DNA from: CAZKWG01 sp964615375
GTDB taxonomy: Bacteria; Myxococcota_A; UBA796; CAZKWG01
Direction of reading: 5' to 3'
Assembly: GCA_964615375.1 (NCBI GenBank)
Contig: CAZTOW010000049.1
Location: forward strand, 1-64,000
Length of the DNA stretch: 64,000 nt
This document shows, piece after piece, positions 51,715-61,809 of this stretch; position 1 is the first letter of the stretch, and every line of letters begins with the position of its first letter. The position numbers and the translations under genes are program-made. The notes beneath the pieces are model-generated. The model was not told the origin of the DNA and ran no database searches. It saw nothing but the letters and a program-made list of their open reading frames with translations.

Positions 51715-53052
51715 ATGAGCTGGCAGGTCGACAGAGACCGTCGCCTCGTCGAAGATGAGATCCCGTCGGAGGCCTTCGTGTCTCTTCCTCGACTCCCAGA
51801 ACTAGTAACCTTAGCTTCCAAGCCCAACGCGGTGCTCCTGCTCGGCGTCGAGGAGCGCGAGCTCTCGTGGACCAGCTTCCTGGCCTGGCTGCTCGATCCC
51901 GAGCGCAGCGGACGCCTGGCGGGGTGCGCGCTCGGTGCGCTCGTGGGGACGCTCCAGAACCACCCGGCCACGCACAGCCCACACGAGCAGGCGCGCGAGC
52001 CTCTGCTGCGGCTCGGATCGGGCGGGCTCCAGCCGCTCTGGTCCAAGGCGGAGGTCACGCACGGGGACGCCCGCTTCGACGTGCTGGCGGGCGTGAGCAC
52101 GCAGGCCGGCAACGTCAGGCTCCTGATCGAGAACAAGATACGCGCGGGTGAGTCCGCGCGGCAGATGGACCGCTACGTCGTCGAGGCCCAGAAGAGCATG
52201 TTGCCCGGGACCGTGCTCCTGCCGCTCTTCGTCGCCCTCGGCAGCGAACCTCCCGTCGGGACCTCCTGTGCGTGGGCGCTGGTGCTCGACCGCGGGCAGG
52301 TCCACCGGTGGCTCCACGGCGCCCGCGAGCGCGGTTCGGCGGAGAGGGTGGCCACGCCGCCGCTGCTTCAGGACTACATCGACCTGCTTGAGCTCTGGAC
52401 CCTCGCCGACGGCCTGCGCCGCACTCACTGGCGCGAGATCGAGGCGATCGGCAAGAGCGACCCGAAGCCCGAGGGCTGGGACCGCGTGCAGCGCTGGCTG
52501 TCGGTGGGCAACGAGGGCTTCTACGCAGCCGTGGGCTCCAGCCCTGAGCTCGCCCGTGTCTTCCAGGCGCATGACATGCGGTCGAACACCTTCGGCTCCA
52601 CGCTGAGCCAGACCATCGGCTTCCAGTTCTACAAGCCAGACTGGACCATCGGCGAGCCACTGGCCCCGAAGGGTGTCGACGTGCACTACGAGTCGGCCCG
52701 CCGCGGCGAGCTGTTCGTGCATGTCGAGATCAACCCCTACGAGGGGAGCATCGACCAGAAGCCGGAGCGCCGGACTGCGTTGGCCAGGCCGCTGGCCAGC
52801 AAGGAGCAGCTCCAGCGGCGCATCCGCGCGCGGTTGAGCGCGCTGGCAGCCGAGAACCCGTGGATGGGCGCGACGCTGCGACGGTGTGGCGACCCGGCGC
52901 GGGCCGGCACGCTGGCGGCGATCAAGTTCGCGATCCCGCGGCCGGAGGATGAGAGGACGCCTGAGGCGTGCGCGGCGTTCTTCGCCCGGATCATCGAGCA
53001 GACGGCGGGGATCATCGACGAGGAGGTGCGGGTGGAGCGGGAGCAGTTATAG
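51715..53052 (+). CDS. PD-(D/E)XK nuclease superfamily protein
   Basis: The 445-aa protein starts at ATG 51715 with GGAG upstream. Its nuclease core shows GDARFDVLAGV near residue 120 (the Asp), VRLLIENKIRAGES near 137 (the E-x-K), and QMDRYVVEAQ near 152, the order found in PDDEXK_4-type proteins. An SWTSFLAWLLDPERSG segment precedes it. The C-terminal 250 residues are not recognised. It stands next to a defence-type cluster and converges on a deaminase gene, overlapping it by six bases. It may cleave or sense foreign DNA. Confidence 0.78.
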   Translation: MSWQVDRDRRLVEDEIPSEAFVSLPRLPELVTLASKPNAVLLLGVEERELSWTSFLAWLLDPERSGRLAGCALGALVGTLQNHPATHSPHEQAREPLLRLGSGGLQPLWSKAEVTHGDARFDVLAGVSTQAGNVRLLIENKIRAGESARQMDRYVVEAQKSMLPGTVLLPLFVALGSEPPVGTSCAWALVLDRGQVHRWLHGARERGSAERVATPPLLQDYIDLLELWTLADGLRRTHWREIEAIGKSDPKPEGWDRVQRWLSVGNEGFYAAVGSSPELARVFQAHDMRSNTFGSTLSQTIGFQFYKPDWTIGEPLAPKGVDVHYESARRGELFVHVEINPYEGSIDQKPERRTALARPLASKEQLQRRIRARLSALAAENPWMGATLRRCGDPARAGTLAAIKFAIPRPEDERTPEACAAFFARIIEQTAGIIDEEVRVEREQL

Positions 53053-53655
53053 CCTCAACAACCAGGGCTCGGACATGAGGCGCTCCGAGTGCTGGAGGCA
53101 GGAGTCGCACGGGAACATCAGGCTGCCCGGTCCGGCCTCGTGCCCTGGCCAGGGATGCCGGTTCGTTCTGCCATACCAGAACGTCACCTGGCTGATCACC
53201 TCGAGGTGGTCACCCTTGGACAGGAAGATCTTCGGTTCAGCACAATGTCTACCACGTGGGTCCTGATCATCTTTGACCTTGGCGCAGTTCGCGTCCTGCA
53301 TGAACGGAACGGTGTCCTCCGCCCAGCGGCACCCGTCAGGCAGGCGGATCCTGTTTCGGTTCATCGAGGCCTTCGTCTTCTGCCCGGAGAGGGCGACGAT
53401 GAAGCCCCCGTCGCTCAACTGGGCCACTGCCACGGCGAAGGCCTGCCCTAAGCCGACACCCGCCTGTAGGATTGCCACAAAGACCCGATAAGCCGTGTCA
53501 AGGGTCATGGCGTCCGGCGGTGGATAGGACCCGCAGCGCTTCAGCCAGGTGCCGTCCCGCGACATCTGGGCGACGCTGCCAAGTACGGCGACACCAAAGG
53601 CGTGTTCGGCGCTGGTGTCGTGCTTACGCTGTTGGGCGTGGTCATCAGAAGCCAC
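53047..53655 (-). CDS. Free-standing cytidine-deaminase-like protein
   Basis: The 202-aa protein has the zinc signature of the deaminase superfamily: RHCAEPKIFL near residue 135 (Cys/His-Ala-Glu) and MFPCDSCLQH near 180 (PCxxC). The order and spacing resemble toxin- or immune-type deaminases (YwqJ/SCP1.201-like). No secretion or toxin-delivery domain is attached, so it is not an obvious polymorphic toxin. It could edit nucleic acid or nucleotides in phage defence. GC is a little lower than in neighbours. A 430-base region without genes lies upstream. Confidence 0.7.
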   Translation of the reverse strand: MASDDHAQQRKHDTSAEHAFGVAVLGSVAQMSRDGTWLKRCGSYPPPDAMTLDTAYRVFVAILQAGVGLGQAFAVAVAQLSDGGFIVALSGQKTKASMNRNRIRLPDGCRWAEDTVPFMQDANCAKVKDDQDPRGRHCAEPKIFLSKGDHLEVISQVTFWYGRTNRHPWPGHEAGPGSLMFPCDSCLQHSERLMSEPWLLRL

Positions 53656-54085
53656 AGGTCACGTCTGGACGTGCTCGACCGCGGGTGACTCATCGCGGCG
53701 GCAGGCTCCTGTCGGGGCGACCTGCCCCCTCCTTACGCAAGGATTTTCCTACCTGAACCCCACGCCAAACTTTGACAAACCCACAGATTCAGATCGCCCA
53801 ACCCTACGCGTAGACAGAGATCGCCCCACCGCCAAGACAGCGACACAACCAACCACTGCGCCGCTCCACGTCGAATTGCCCACCCGCAGGTCAGTGGATT
53901 ACGATGAGGACCTCGACCCACTGGGAGGCTTGACCGGACCTGATGAGCAGCCAGATCTTCCACGTCATCTCGGAGCGCCGAATGCCTGCGTCGCCACATG
54001 GGTGCGGCGGCCAGTGGCGTTCTTCCTCTGGCCCACGTTCAGATGAACTTTTGCCCTGGAAGACATGTTTTCGAGGACCGCTCTG
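53656..54085. other. Intergenic region of 430 bases before the helicase operon
   Basis: It has lower GC than its surroundings and no convincing gene. A TTGACA at 53772-53777 on the + strand has no good -10 box at the right distance. The promoter of the helicase operon and that of the deaminase gene must lie here. Confidence 0.5.
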
Positions 54086-56947
54086 ATGTCCCTCTCCTCC
54101 CCCATCGCCCCCGGCGCCCACATCCAGGTCCGCGACGCGGTCTGGCGCGTGCTCAAGGTGGACCAGACCTCGTCCGGCACGCAGGCCTGGACCGTCGTGG
54201 GCGTCTCGGAGATCGTGCGGGACCAGGAGGCGATCTTCCTCGAGGAGTACGAGCGGGACGAGCGCGGAGAGCTGGCGGTGAAGGTGCTCGATCCGAAGCT
54301 GACCCGGCTGGTCGCCGACACCTCGGAGCAGCACCGCGCCACGCTCGTCTACCTGGAGGCGCTGCTCCGCGACGTGCCGCCTGCCGACGCGAGGATCGCG
54401 GTCGGCCACCGCGCGGCGCTCGACCTGCTCGACTTCCAGCTCGACCCCGCGCGGCTGGCCCTGGGGCAGCTCCGCGCGCGCGTGCTCATCGCGGACGCGG
54501 TAGGGCTCGGAAAGACGCTCGAGGCGGGCATCCTGCTCTCTGAGCTGATCCGGCGCGGCCGGGCGCGGCGCATCCTGGTCGTGACCGTGAAGTCGGTGCT
54601 CACGCAGTTCCAGAAGGAGCTGTGGTCGCGCTTCACCATCCCGCTGGTGCGCCTCGACTCGCAGGGGCTCCAGCGGATTCGCGAGCGTATCCCTACCAAC
54701 CACAACCCCTTCTCCCACTTCGATCGCGTGATCATCTCGATGGACACGCTGAAGCAGAAGAACGCGCTACGGCATCACCTGGAGCAGGCGCGCTGGGACG
54801 TGGTGGTGATCGACGAGGCGCACAACGTCGCCGAGCGGGGCGGTGGCAGCATGCGGGCCCAGCTCGCGACCATGCTCTGCACGCGCACGGACGCCTTGGT
54901 GCTGCTCTCGGCTACGCCCCACGACGGCCGATCCGAGTCTTTCGCCAGCCTGATGAACCTGCTCGACCCCACCGCGATCGCCAACCCGAAGGACTACGAG
55001 GCCCAGGACATCAAGGGCCTGTACACGCGCCGCTTCAAGTGTGACGTGAAAGATCAGATCCGCGAGCACTTCCCCGAGCCCGAGATGAGCAAGGCGCCTG
55101 TGCAGGCTTCTGCGGCGGAAGAGGACGCGCTTGCCGCACTCGCGTCACTCCGCCTCGCCAGCGACCAGGCGATGAGAGGTGGCGTGCTGTTCCGCACCGC
55201 CCTCGAAAAGGCTCTGCTGTCCAGCCCCATGGCCTGTGTCCAGACCGTGGACGCGCGACTCGCCAGCCTGCGCAGGCGCGCGGGCGATGAAGACGTCGCC
55301 GATGACGTCCTCCAGCTCGAAGCGCTCCGAGGCCGCGTGGCGGCCATCCCAAAGGCGGGGTTCAGCCGCTACCAGCGCCTGGTGGCCATGCTTCGGCCGG
55401 GCGGCGCCTTGGGCTGGTCTGACCGCAAGCGGGACGATCGCCTGGTCGTCTTCACGGAGCGCATCGAGACGCTGAAATTCCTGGAGACGAACCTTCCCTC
55501 CGACCTGGGGCTGGATCCGTCGGCGGTGCGCTCGTTGCATGGATCGATGTCCGATATCGAGCAGCAGCAGGTCGTAGACGAGTTCGGCAAGGAGTCGAGC
55601 AAGGTCCGACTCCTCCTGGCGTCCGATGTCGCGGCCGAGGGCATCAACCTGCACTACCTTTGCCACCGCATGGTCCACTTCGACGTGCCCTGGTCGCTGA
55701 TGGTCTTCCAGCAGCGCAACGGGCGCATCGACCGCTACGGCCAGGAGCGGGTGCCGTTGATCACCTACTTGGTCCTCCAGACCCGCAACACGGACATCCA
55801 GGGTGACCTGCGCATCCTCGACCGGCTGATCGACAAGGAGGATCGTGCGGCGCGCAACATCGAGGACCCTCGCAAGCTGGTCGGCGTGCCGGACGTGGAG
55901 TCGCAGGAGGCGCTGACGGCCATGGCCATGCAAGACGGCCTCTCCCCCGAGGAGTTCGAAGCGCGGCTGGGATTTGGCGAGATCGACCCGTTGGAGCTGC
56001 TGCTCGGCCAGGGGGCACAGGACACCATCCGCCCTGCCCAGCCCTCCGAGCCGCCCTCGCTGTTCCGCACGGATCGGGCCTGGCTCACCGCGACGCTGGA
56101 TCTCCTGCGAGACCAGGATGTGCGCTGGCGCACCACGGCCGACGGGCGCGCCCTGGAGCTGGAGCTGAGCCCTGACCTGCGCCGGCGATATCGGCGTCTG
56201 CCACCGGAGATCCGACCGGACGACGGCTGGCTGGTCCTGACGGACGACCGGGGCGACGTCCAGCGGGACATCAAGACGTCCCGCGCCCAAGAGTCCACCT
56301 GGCCGCGGCTGCAGTACCTCTGGCCGCTGCATCCGGTGTTGGGCTGGGCGGCCGACCGCGTGCGAGGGCGCTTCGGGCGCCACCAGGCTCCGGTGGCCTG
56401 CCTCGCGACGCTGCCCGCCCAGGAGGCGGGATTTCTAGTGAGCGGCCTGATCCCCAACCGCCAAGGGCAGGCGGTGGTGCACCGATGGTACGCGGCTGTC
56501 TTCGAGGGATCCACCTTCCGACGGCTCGAGCCCTTCGAGGCCTGGCTGGCCCGCGTGGGCCTCGGGCAGCGACCGCTGGCCAATCTCGGGGCGGTGCAGC
56601 TCGCTCAACTCCAGGCACTCGTCCCGGAGGCGGTGCGCGAGGTGGACGCGCAGGTGCTGCGCGACCGCGAGGTCGTCGACCAGGATCTCCAGGCCCGACT
56701 CGCCGCGCACCGCGAACGCATGGGCGTGTTGCGCGCGCGCCAGGACCAGCAGCTTCAGCTCGCCTTCGCCGACCGGCATGGCGCGGCCGCGGACGACCGC
56801 CGGGCCCGCGAGCAGCGGCGTATCCAGCGCCTCTTCGACGACGTGGATCGCTGGGCTCGCGACGCCCTGACCACCGAGCGGCTGCCCTACCTCCATGTCC
56901 TGGCCTGCGTAACCGGGCCCGGCTGGCGCGACGGGGGTGCCGCGTGA
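54086..56947 (+). CDS. SNF2-family helicase, DISARM DrmD-like
   Basis: The 953-aa protein starts at ATG 54086 (GAGGA upstream; register supported by the decayed copy at 39320). It is a complete SNF2-type ATPase: GLGKTLEAG near 140 (motif I), DEAHN near 243 (motif II), LLSATPHDGRSESF (motif III), RLVVFTERIETLKFLE near 452 (motif IV), and FQQRNGRIDRYGQ near 541 (motif VI). The C-terminal 300 residues are of the long type seen in DISARM class 1 DrmD. A methylase gene follows with a GTGA overlap, the DrmD-DrmMI order. Role inferred: DNA translocase of an anti-phage system. Confidence 0.85.
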   Translation: MSLSSPIAPGAHIQVRDAVWRVLKVDQTSSGTQAWTVVGVSEIVRDQEAIFLEEYERDERGELAVKVLDPKLTRLVADTSEQHRATLVYLEALLRDVPPADARIAVGHRAALDLLDFQLDPARLALGQLRARVLIADAVGLGKTLEAGILLSELIRRGRARRILVVTVKSVLTQFQKELWSRFTIPLVRLDSQGLQRIRERIPTNHNPFSHFDRVIISMDTLKQKNALRHHLEQARWDVVVIDEAHNVAERGGGSMRAQLATMLCTRTDALVLLSATPHDGRSESFASLMNLLDPTAIANPKDYEAQDIKGLYTRRFKCDVKDQIREHFPEPEMSKAPVQASAAEEDALAALASLRLASDQAMRGGVLFRTALEKALLSSPMACVQTVDARLASLRRRAGDEDVADDVLQLEALRGRVAAIPKAGFSRYQRLVAMLRPGGALGWSDRKRDDRLVVFTERIETLKFLETNLPSDLGLDPSAVRSLHGSMSDIEQQQVVDEFGKESSKVRLLLASDVAAEGINLHYLCHRMVHFDVPWSLMVFQQRNGRIDRYGQERVPLITYLVLQTRNTDIQGDLRILDRLIDKEDRAARNIEDPRKLVGVPDVESQEALTAMAMQDGLSPEEFEARLGFGEIDPLELLLGQGAQDTIRPAQPSEPPSLFRTDRAWLTATLDLLRDQDVRWRTTADGRALELELSPDLRRRYRRLPPEIRPDDGWLVLTDDRGDVQRDIKTSRAQESTWPRLQYLWPLHPVLGWAADRVRGRFGRHQAPVACLATLPAQEAGFLVSGLIPNRQGQAVVHRWYAAVFEGSTFRRLEPFEAWLARVGLGQRPLANLGAVQLAQLQALVPEAVREVDAQVLRDREVVDQDLQARLAAHRERMGVLRARQDQQLQLAFADRHGAAADDRRAREQRRIQRLFDDVDRWARDALTTERLPYLHVLACVTGPGWRDGGAA

Positions 56948-59900
56948 GCACGCCCTTCATCGGCATCGACAACGTCAACGAGTTCTACGGCGAGCACTAC
57001 CTCGCCGCGATCCTGGCGGGAGATCTGAAGGCGACGCTGGCCGGCTGGCGCGAGCGCGCCGGCGAGGAGCGGTCCCCCCCCCGCGCGCTCGGCGCGCTCC
57101 ACGCGCGCTACTTCCGCTTCCGCGACCAGCTCGAGCGCACGGGACCGGCCGAGGACCGCGTGGCGCTCGCGCGCGAGTGGTGGGCGCACCTGCTCGACGC
57201 GCTCGGCTTCCAGCTCGCGCCGCGCCGCGCCGCGCTCCCCGACGGGATCCTGCCCGCGCTGGCGGAGATCCGCCGCCCGGACGGCACGCCGCTGCTGTGG
57301 GTGCTGCCCTCGCTGAGCCGGCGCCACGATGACACCGAGGTTCTGGAGCGCTCGTCGCTGCCCGAGCTCGGCGCCCTGATCGAGCAGGGCCCGTCCGAGC
57401 CCGTGGGGCTCGCGCAGGGCTCGATTCAGGATCTGGTCACCGCAGCCTTCGATCTCGAGGAGTGGCCCCGCTTTGTGCTCGTGCTCAGCGAGCAGGACAT
57501 CACCCTTGCCGAGCGGGCCCGCTGGGCCGAGCAGCGCATGCTGCGCTTCGAGCTCGACGAGGTCCTCGGCCGTCGCGAGGCCGACACCCTGGACATCACG
57601 GCGGCCCTGCTGCACCGGGAGTGCCTGGTCCCCGACGCGGGCGCGCCCCTGCTCGACGCGCTCGACGACAGCTCGCACAAGCACGCCTTCGCCGTCTCCG
57701 AGGACCTCAAGTACGCGCTGCGCGAGTGCATCGAGCTGCTGGGCAACGAGGCCGCCCGCCAGGTCGCCGCCCGCGCCCGCGAGCAGAAGAAGGCCATCCC
57801 CTGGGACGATCTGGCCGAGCCGCTCTCCCGGGAGTGCCTGCGGTACATGTACCGCCTGCTCTTCCTGTTCTACATCGAGGCCCGTCCGGAGCTGGGCTAC
57901 GCCCCGATGGGCTCCGATGCCTACGCGAAGGGCTACAGCCTGGAGCGCCTGCGCGCCGTCGAGGACGCAGAGCTGCTGGAGGCCGAGACCCACGGTGGAA
58001 CCTACCTGCACGACAGCGTGGCCCTGCTCTTCCGCCTGATCTACGAGGGCGCCGAGCCGCGGGCGCAGCGCGGGCTGGGGCTGAGTGCCGACCAGGAGCG
58101 CTCGATCTTCGGGACCTTTCGGCTGCGTCCGCTGCGGTCGCACCTGTTCGACCCCGAGCGCACCCCCCTGCTCGCGGAGGTCCGCTTCCCCAACCACGTC
58201 CTGCGCGCCGTCATCGAGAAGATGTCGCTGTCGCGCGGCCGGGTGGGCGGCGGAAAAGGCCGACGCGGGCGCGTGTCCTACGCCACCCTGGGCATCAACC
58301 AGCTCGGCGCCGTCTACGAGGCGCTGCTGTCCTTCCGCGGTTTCTTCGCGAAGGAGCAACTGTTTGAAGTCAAGCCTGCGGGCGGCGACCACGGACCTCT
58401 CGACCCTGCCTACTTCGTGAACCTCGCTTCCCTCAAGGACTACTCCGACGATGAGCGCGTCTTCCATGTGGTCGATGGGAAGAGGCAGCTCATCTGTTAT
58501 CCTAAAGACACCTTCGTTTACCGCATGGCCGGGCGTGACCGGCAGAAATCCGCCTCGTACTACACACCGGCTGTCCTGACTCGGGCCACCGTCAAATATG
58601 CGCTCAAGGAGATCCTGGAGGACGAGCACGGCAACCCGCGGCTCACCAGCGCAGAGGTGCTCGAGCTCAAGGTGCTGGAGCCCGCGGTCGGCAGCGCGGC
58701 GTTCCTGAACGAGGCGGTGGATCAGCTCGCCGAGGCTTACCTGCACCGGGCACAGCGGGAGCGCGGCGAGCGGCTGGGTCACGAGCGCTACGCCTGGGAG
58801 AAGCAGCGGGTCAAGATGGTGCTGGCCGACAACAACGTCTTCGGCATCGATCTCAACCCCGTCGCCATCGAGCTGGCCGAGATCTCGCTCTGGCTGAACG
58901 CGATCTTCGGCGACGAGCCCGGCGCGGACGGCGATCAGCAGGTCTTCGTGCCCTGGTTCGGCATGCAGATCTGCAACGGCAACTCACTCGTGGGCGCGCG
59001 CCGCCAGGTTTACACCGCCCAGTTGCTCGACGCGGGGCGCCATGGCAGAGATTCGAGCTGGCTGGGGGTCGCGCCGACGCGAGTTCCGGCGGGCGCGGCT
59101 CGCCCGCAGGGCAGTGCATGGCATTTTCTGCTACCCGATCCGGGCATGGCTACCTATGCAACCGGAGGTGAGGGGGCACCAATCCAGGAGATGCGTGCCA
59201 ACGCACTGGCAGAGATCGACACGTGGAAAGCCAGGATGTGCGTGGCGCTGGATGTGGATGAACGAGACTGGCTGGTCGAGCTCTCTGGCGCTGTCGATCG
59301 CCTCTGGGACCGCCATGTGGGCCTGCTCCGCAACATGCGATCGCGGACGACGGATCCCCTTCCGACCTACGGGCGGCCCAGAGTGGGCTCTGCCACCTCC
59401 ACCCGGGACAAGGATCGCATCTGGCGAGAGGAGCTGGCCTCGGAGGGCGTGAAGGCTTCAAGCCCCTACCGGCGTCTGAAGCTGGCGATGGACTACTGGT
59501 GCGCGCTGTGGTTCTGGCCCATTGATAAGTTCGATATTCTTCCAACCCGGCAGGAGTGGCTGCTCGAGCTGTCTTTGCTGCTCGATCAGAATGTGGCTGA
59601 GAACATCGGCGCGCCCACCGACCAGCACGGCCAGGTCAAGCTCTTTGCTTCCACCCGGCCGGTAGAGGAGGTGAAGCAGCTCGTCCAGGAGTTGGGCTTC
59701 GTGGATGTGCCCGGACTGGTGCGGAAGTATCCGCGGCTGGCGCTCGTCCAGCGGCTGGCGGAGCGCTATCGGTTCTTCCACTGGGAGCTTGAATTCGCCG
59801 ATGTCTTCGCAGATCGTGGCGGATTCGACATCGTGCTCGGCAACCCACCATGGATCAAGATGGAGTGGATCGAGGCCGCCGCCCTGGGGGATCGCGACCC

Positions 59901-61809
59901 GTCGTTCGTGGTCCACAACCTCTCGGCCCAGCAGGCTGCTTCACGTCGGGCTGCCACACTGGCTCCAGATGGCGCGCTGCAGACGTACCTGGAAGCACAT
60001 GAGGAGATCTCGGGTCTGCAGGCGTTCCTCTCGTCGTCACAGTGCTATCCTGAGCTGAAGGGATCTCAGACCAACCTCTACAAGGGCTTTCTACCGCGAG
60101 CCTGGGCAGCGCTGCGGCCCGATGGTGTTGCTGCCTTTCTGCATCCCGAGAGCCTGTACGACGAGAAGCGTGGAGGGACGCTGAGAGCACACGCCTTCCC
60201 GCGGCTTCGAGCGCACTATCAGTTCGAAAACGAGCTTGGATTGTTTCAGGGCACCAACGATCATGGTCGAATGCGCTTCGGATTGAACGTATTTGGGGCA
60301 CAGTTGGCGAAGGCCCGCTTTGACCATATCGCCAATCTCTTCCATCCGTCCACGCTGGATGCCTGCTACAACCACGACGGACAGGGCCCCACGCCCGGCA
60401 TCAAGGACGAGTCCGACAGGTGGGAGCTGCGCGGGCACAGCGACCGAATCGTGCGCGTGGACCACAGATCGCTGAAGGTGTTCGCCGAGTTGTTCGACGA
60501 CGCGGGCACGCCTCCGCTGGAGGCGCGGATCCCGTCGCTCCATGCGTCGAGCCTGATGGGCGCGTTGGCGCGCTTCCGCGACGGTGCGCCGTCCATCGCA
60601 GAGTCTGGAGTCGAGTGCCATGCGCATGACTGTTGGCACGAGTCACGTTCGCGACGGGCTGGCCACATCGTCGAAGAGCTCCGCTTCGCCACAAAGGTGG
60701 ACGAGTGGATCCTGAACGGACCTCACTGTTACGTTGGGACACCCTTCTACAAGACGCCACGCCGCGAGTGCAGCCACAACACCCACTGGGACATCCTCGA
60801 CCTCGAGACACTGCCCGACGACTACCTCCCTCGCACCAAGTACGTGCCCTGTGAAGATCGGGTCGCCTACGAGGAGCGGCTGCCGAAGGTCCCGTGGGCT
60901 CCGAAGACGGCGCCGATACCAATTACCCGATACTATCGGGTCGCCTGCAACCGAGGGCTAAGCGTGCAGATGGAGCGCACCCTACAGCCGGCGCTTGTAC
61001 CCCCAGGCTCTGCTCATGTTGATGGAGTCTACACATATACGTTCGCCGATGAGCGACTCGCCGTATTGACGGCGGGAGCCTGGGCATCGCTGCCGGTGGA
61101 CTTCTTCATCAAGTCTACGGGACAGGGCGATTTTCGCCCTGGCACCGGCCGACGCCTGCCGCTCATCTCAGGAACTGCATATGACGGCGCAATTCTCGCA
61201 CGCACACTCGCCCTGTCCTGCCTGACTACCCACTACGCCGATCTCTGGGCGCGAACCTGGTCAGCAGAGCTCGCCGCCGAGACGTGGACCAGAAGTGATG
61301 CTCGGCTGCCGCCGGACTGCTGGTCGGACGCGACGAACATGTGGCATCGACGCTGTGCGCTCCGCGCTGACTACGCCCGTCGGCAGGCGCTGGTCGAGAT
61401 AGACATCATCGTCGCGATGGCTCTCGGCATGACCCTCGATCAACTCCTCAACATCTATCGGATTCAGTTTCCAGTCCTCCAGCAGAACGAACGCGACACC
61501 TGGTACGACCGCAATGGACGAATCGTATACACGGTCAGCGATGGCTTGCGCGGCGTCGGGCTGGAGCGAAAGCGGCTCCGCAGAGACGCCGTCGGGGACT
61601 TCTGGGAGGACGTAACCGACCCCACCACGTTCACCAGCAGCCTGTCCAAGACCTTCGAGGATGACACCCTGCCCGGCGGCCCACACACCCGCACGGTCGT
61701 CTACCAGGGCCCCTTCGACCGCTGCGACCGCGAGGCCGACTACCGTCAGGCCTGGACGGTGTTCGCCCGGCGCTTCGGCGCTCGCGGGACGCGGAGCGGA
61801 GACCGATGA
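56944..61809 (+). CDS. Large N6-adenine DNA methylase, DrmMI/Eco57I-like
   Basis: The 1621-aa protein starts at GTG 56944, overlapping the helicase stop. The methylase core has SASYYTPAVLTRATVKYAL near 535 (motif X), LEPAVGSAAFLNEAVDQL near 577 (motif I), FGIDLNPVAIELAEISLWL near 635, and LGNPPWIKMEW near 966 (motif IV, NPPW). The first 500 residues are a family-specific part. The C-terminal 600 (RAWAALRPDGVAAFLHPESL onwards) contain target-recognition-like regions. At ~1600 residues it is longer than most free methylases. It overlaps the next helicase gene (ATGA), giving helicase-methylase-helicase, as in DISARM class 1. Likely marks self DNA. Confidence 0.85.
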   Translation: MSTPFIGIDNVNEFYGEHYLAAILAGDLKATLAGWRERAGEERSPPRALGALHARYFRFRDQLERTGPAEDRVALAREWWAHLLDALGFQLAPRRAALPDGILPALAEIRRPDGTPLLWVLPSLSRRHDDTEVLERSSLPELGALIEQGPSEPVGLAQGSIQDLVTAAFDLEEWPRFVLVLSEQDITLAERARWAEQRMLRFELDEVLGRREADTLDITAALLHRECLVPDAGAPLLDALDDSSHKHAFAVSEDLKYALRECIELLGNEAARQVAARAREQKKAIPWDDLAEPLSRECLRYMYRLLFLFYIEARPELGYAPMGSDAYAKGYSLERLRAVEDAELLEAETHGGTYLHDSVALLFRLIYEGAEPRAQRGLGLSADQERSIFGTFRLRPLRSHLFDPERTPLLAEVRFPNHVLRAVIEKMSLSRGRVGGGKGRRGRVSYATLGINQLGAVYEALLSFRGFFAKEQLFEVKPAGGDHGPLDPAYFVNLASLKDYSDDERVFHVVDGKRQLICYPKDTFVYRMAGRDRQKSASYYTPAVLTRATVKYALKEILEDEHGNPRLTSAEVLELKVLEPAVGSAAFLNEAVDQLAEAYLHRAQRERGERLGHERYAWEKQRVKMVLADNNVFGIDLNPVAIELAEISLWLNAIFGDEPGADGDQQVFVPWFGMQICNGNSLVGARRQVYTAQLLDAGRHGRDSSWLGVAPTRVPAGAARPQGSAWHFLLPDPGMATYATGGEGAPIQEMRANALAEIDTWKARMCVALDVDERDWLVELSGAVDRLWDRHVGLLRNMRSRTTDPLPTYGRPRVGSATSTRDKDRIWREELASEGVKASSPYRRLKLAMDYWCALWFWPIDKFDILPTRQEWLLELSLLLDQNVAENIGAPTDQHGQVKLFASTRPVEEVKQLVQELGFVDVPGLVRKYPRLALVQRLAERYRFFHWELEFADVFADRGGFDIVLGNPPWIKMEWIEAAALGDRDPSFVVHNLSAQQAASRRAATLAPDGALQTYLEAHEEISGLQAFLSSSQCYPELKGSQTNLYKGFLPRAWAALRPDGVAAFLHPESLYDEKRGGTLRAHAFPRLRAHYQFENELGLFQGTNDHGRMRFGLNVFGAQLAKARFDHIANLFHPSTLDACYNHDGQGPTPGIKDESDRWELRGHSDRIVRVDHRSLKVFAELFDDAGTPPLEARIPSLHASSLMGALARFRDGAPSIAESGVECHAHDCWHESRSRRAGHIVEELRFATKVDEWILNGPHCYVGTPFYKTPRRECSHNTHWDILDLETLPDDYLPRTKYVPCEDRVAYEERLPKVPWAPKTAPIPITRYYRVACNRGLSVQMERTLQPALVPPGSAHVDGVYTYTFADERLAVLTAGAWASLPVDFFIKSTGQGDFRPGTGRRLPLISGTAYDGAILARTLALSCLTTHYADLWARTWSAELAAETWTRSDARLPPDCWSDATNMWHRRCALRADYARRQALVEIDIIVAMALGMTLDQLLNIYRIQFPVLQQNERDTWYDRNGRIVYTVSDGLRGVGLERKRLRRDAVGDFWEDVTDPTTFTSSLSKTFEDDTLPGGPHTRTVVYQGPFDRCDREADYRQAWTVFARRFGARGTRSGDR

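Noticed and set aside
53549..54046. A 165-codon frame upstream of the helicase operon
   Set aside because: No ribosome site, no domain, and it crosses the start of the deaminase gene on the other strand.
39320..54676. The two helicase 5' copies as terminal repeats of a mobile element
   Set aside because: The copies are strongly diverged and share protein-level rather than near-identical DNA similarity, so they are not element ends. An old duplication is simpler.
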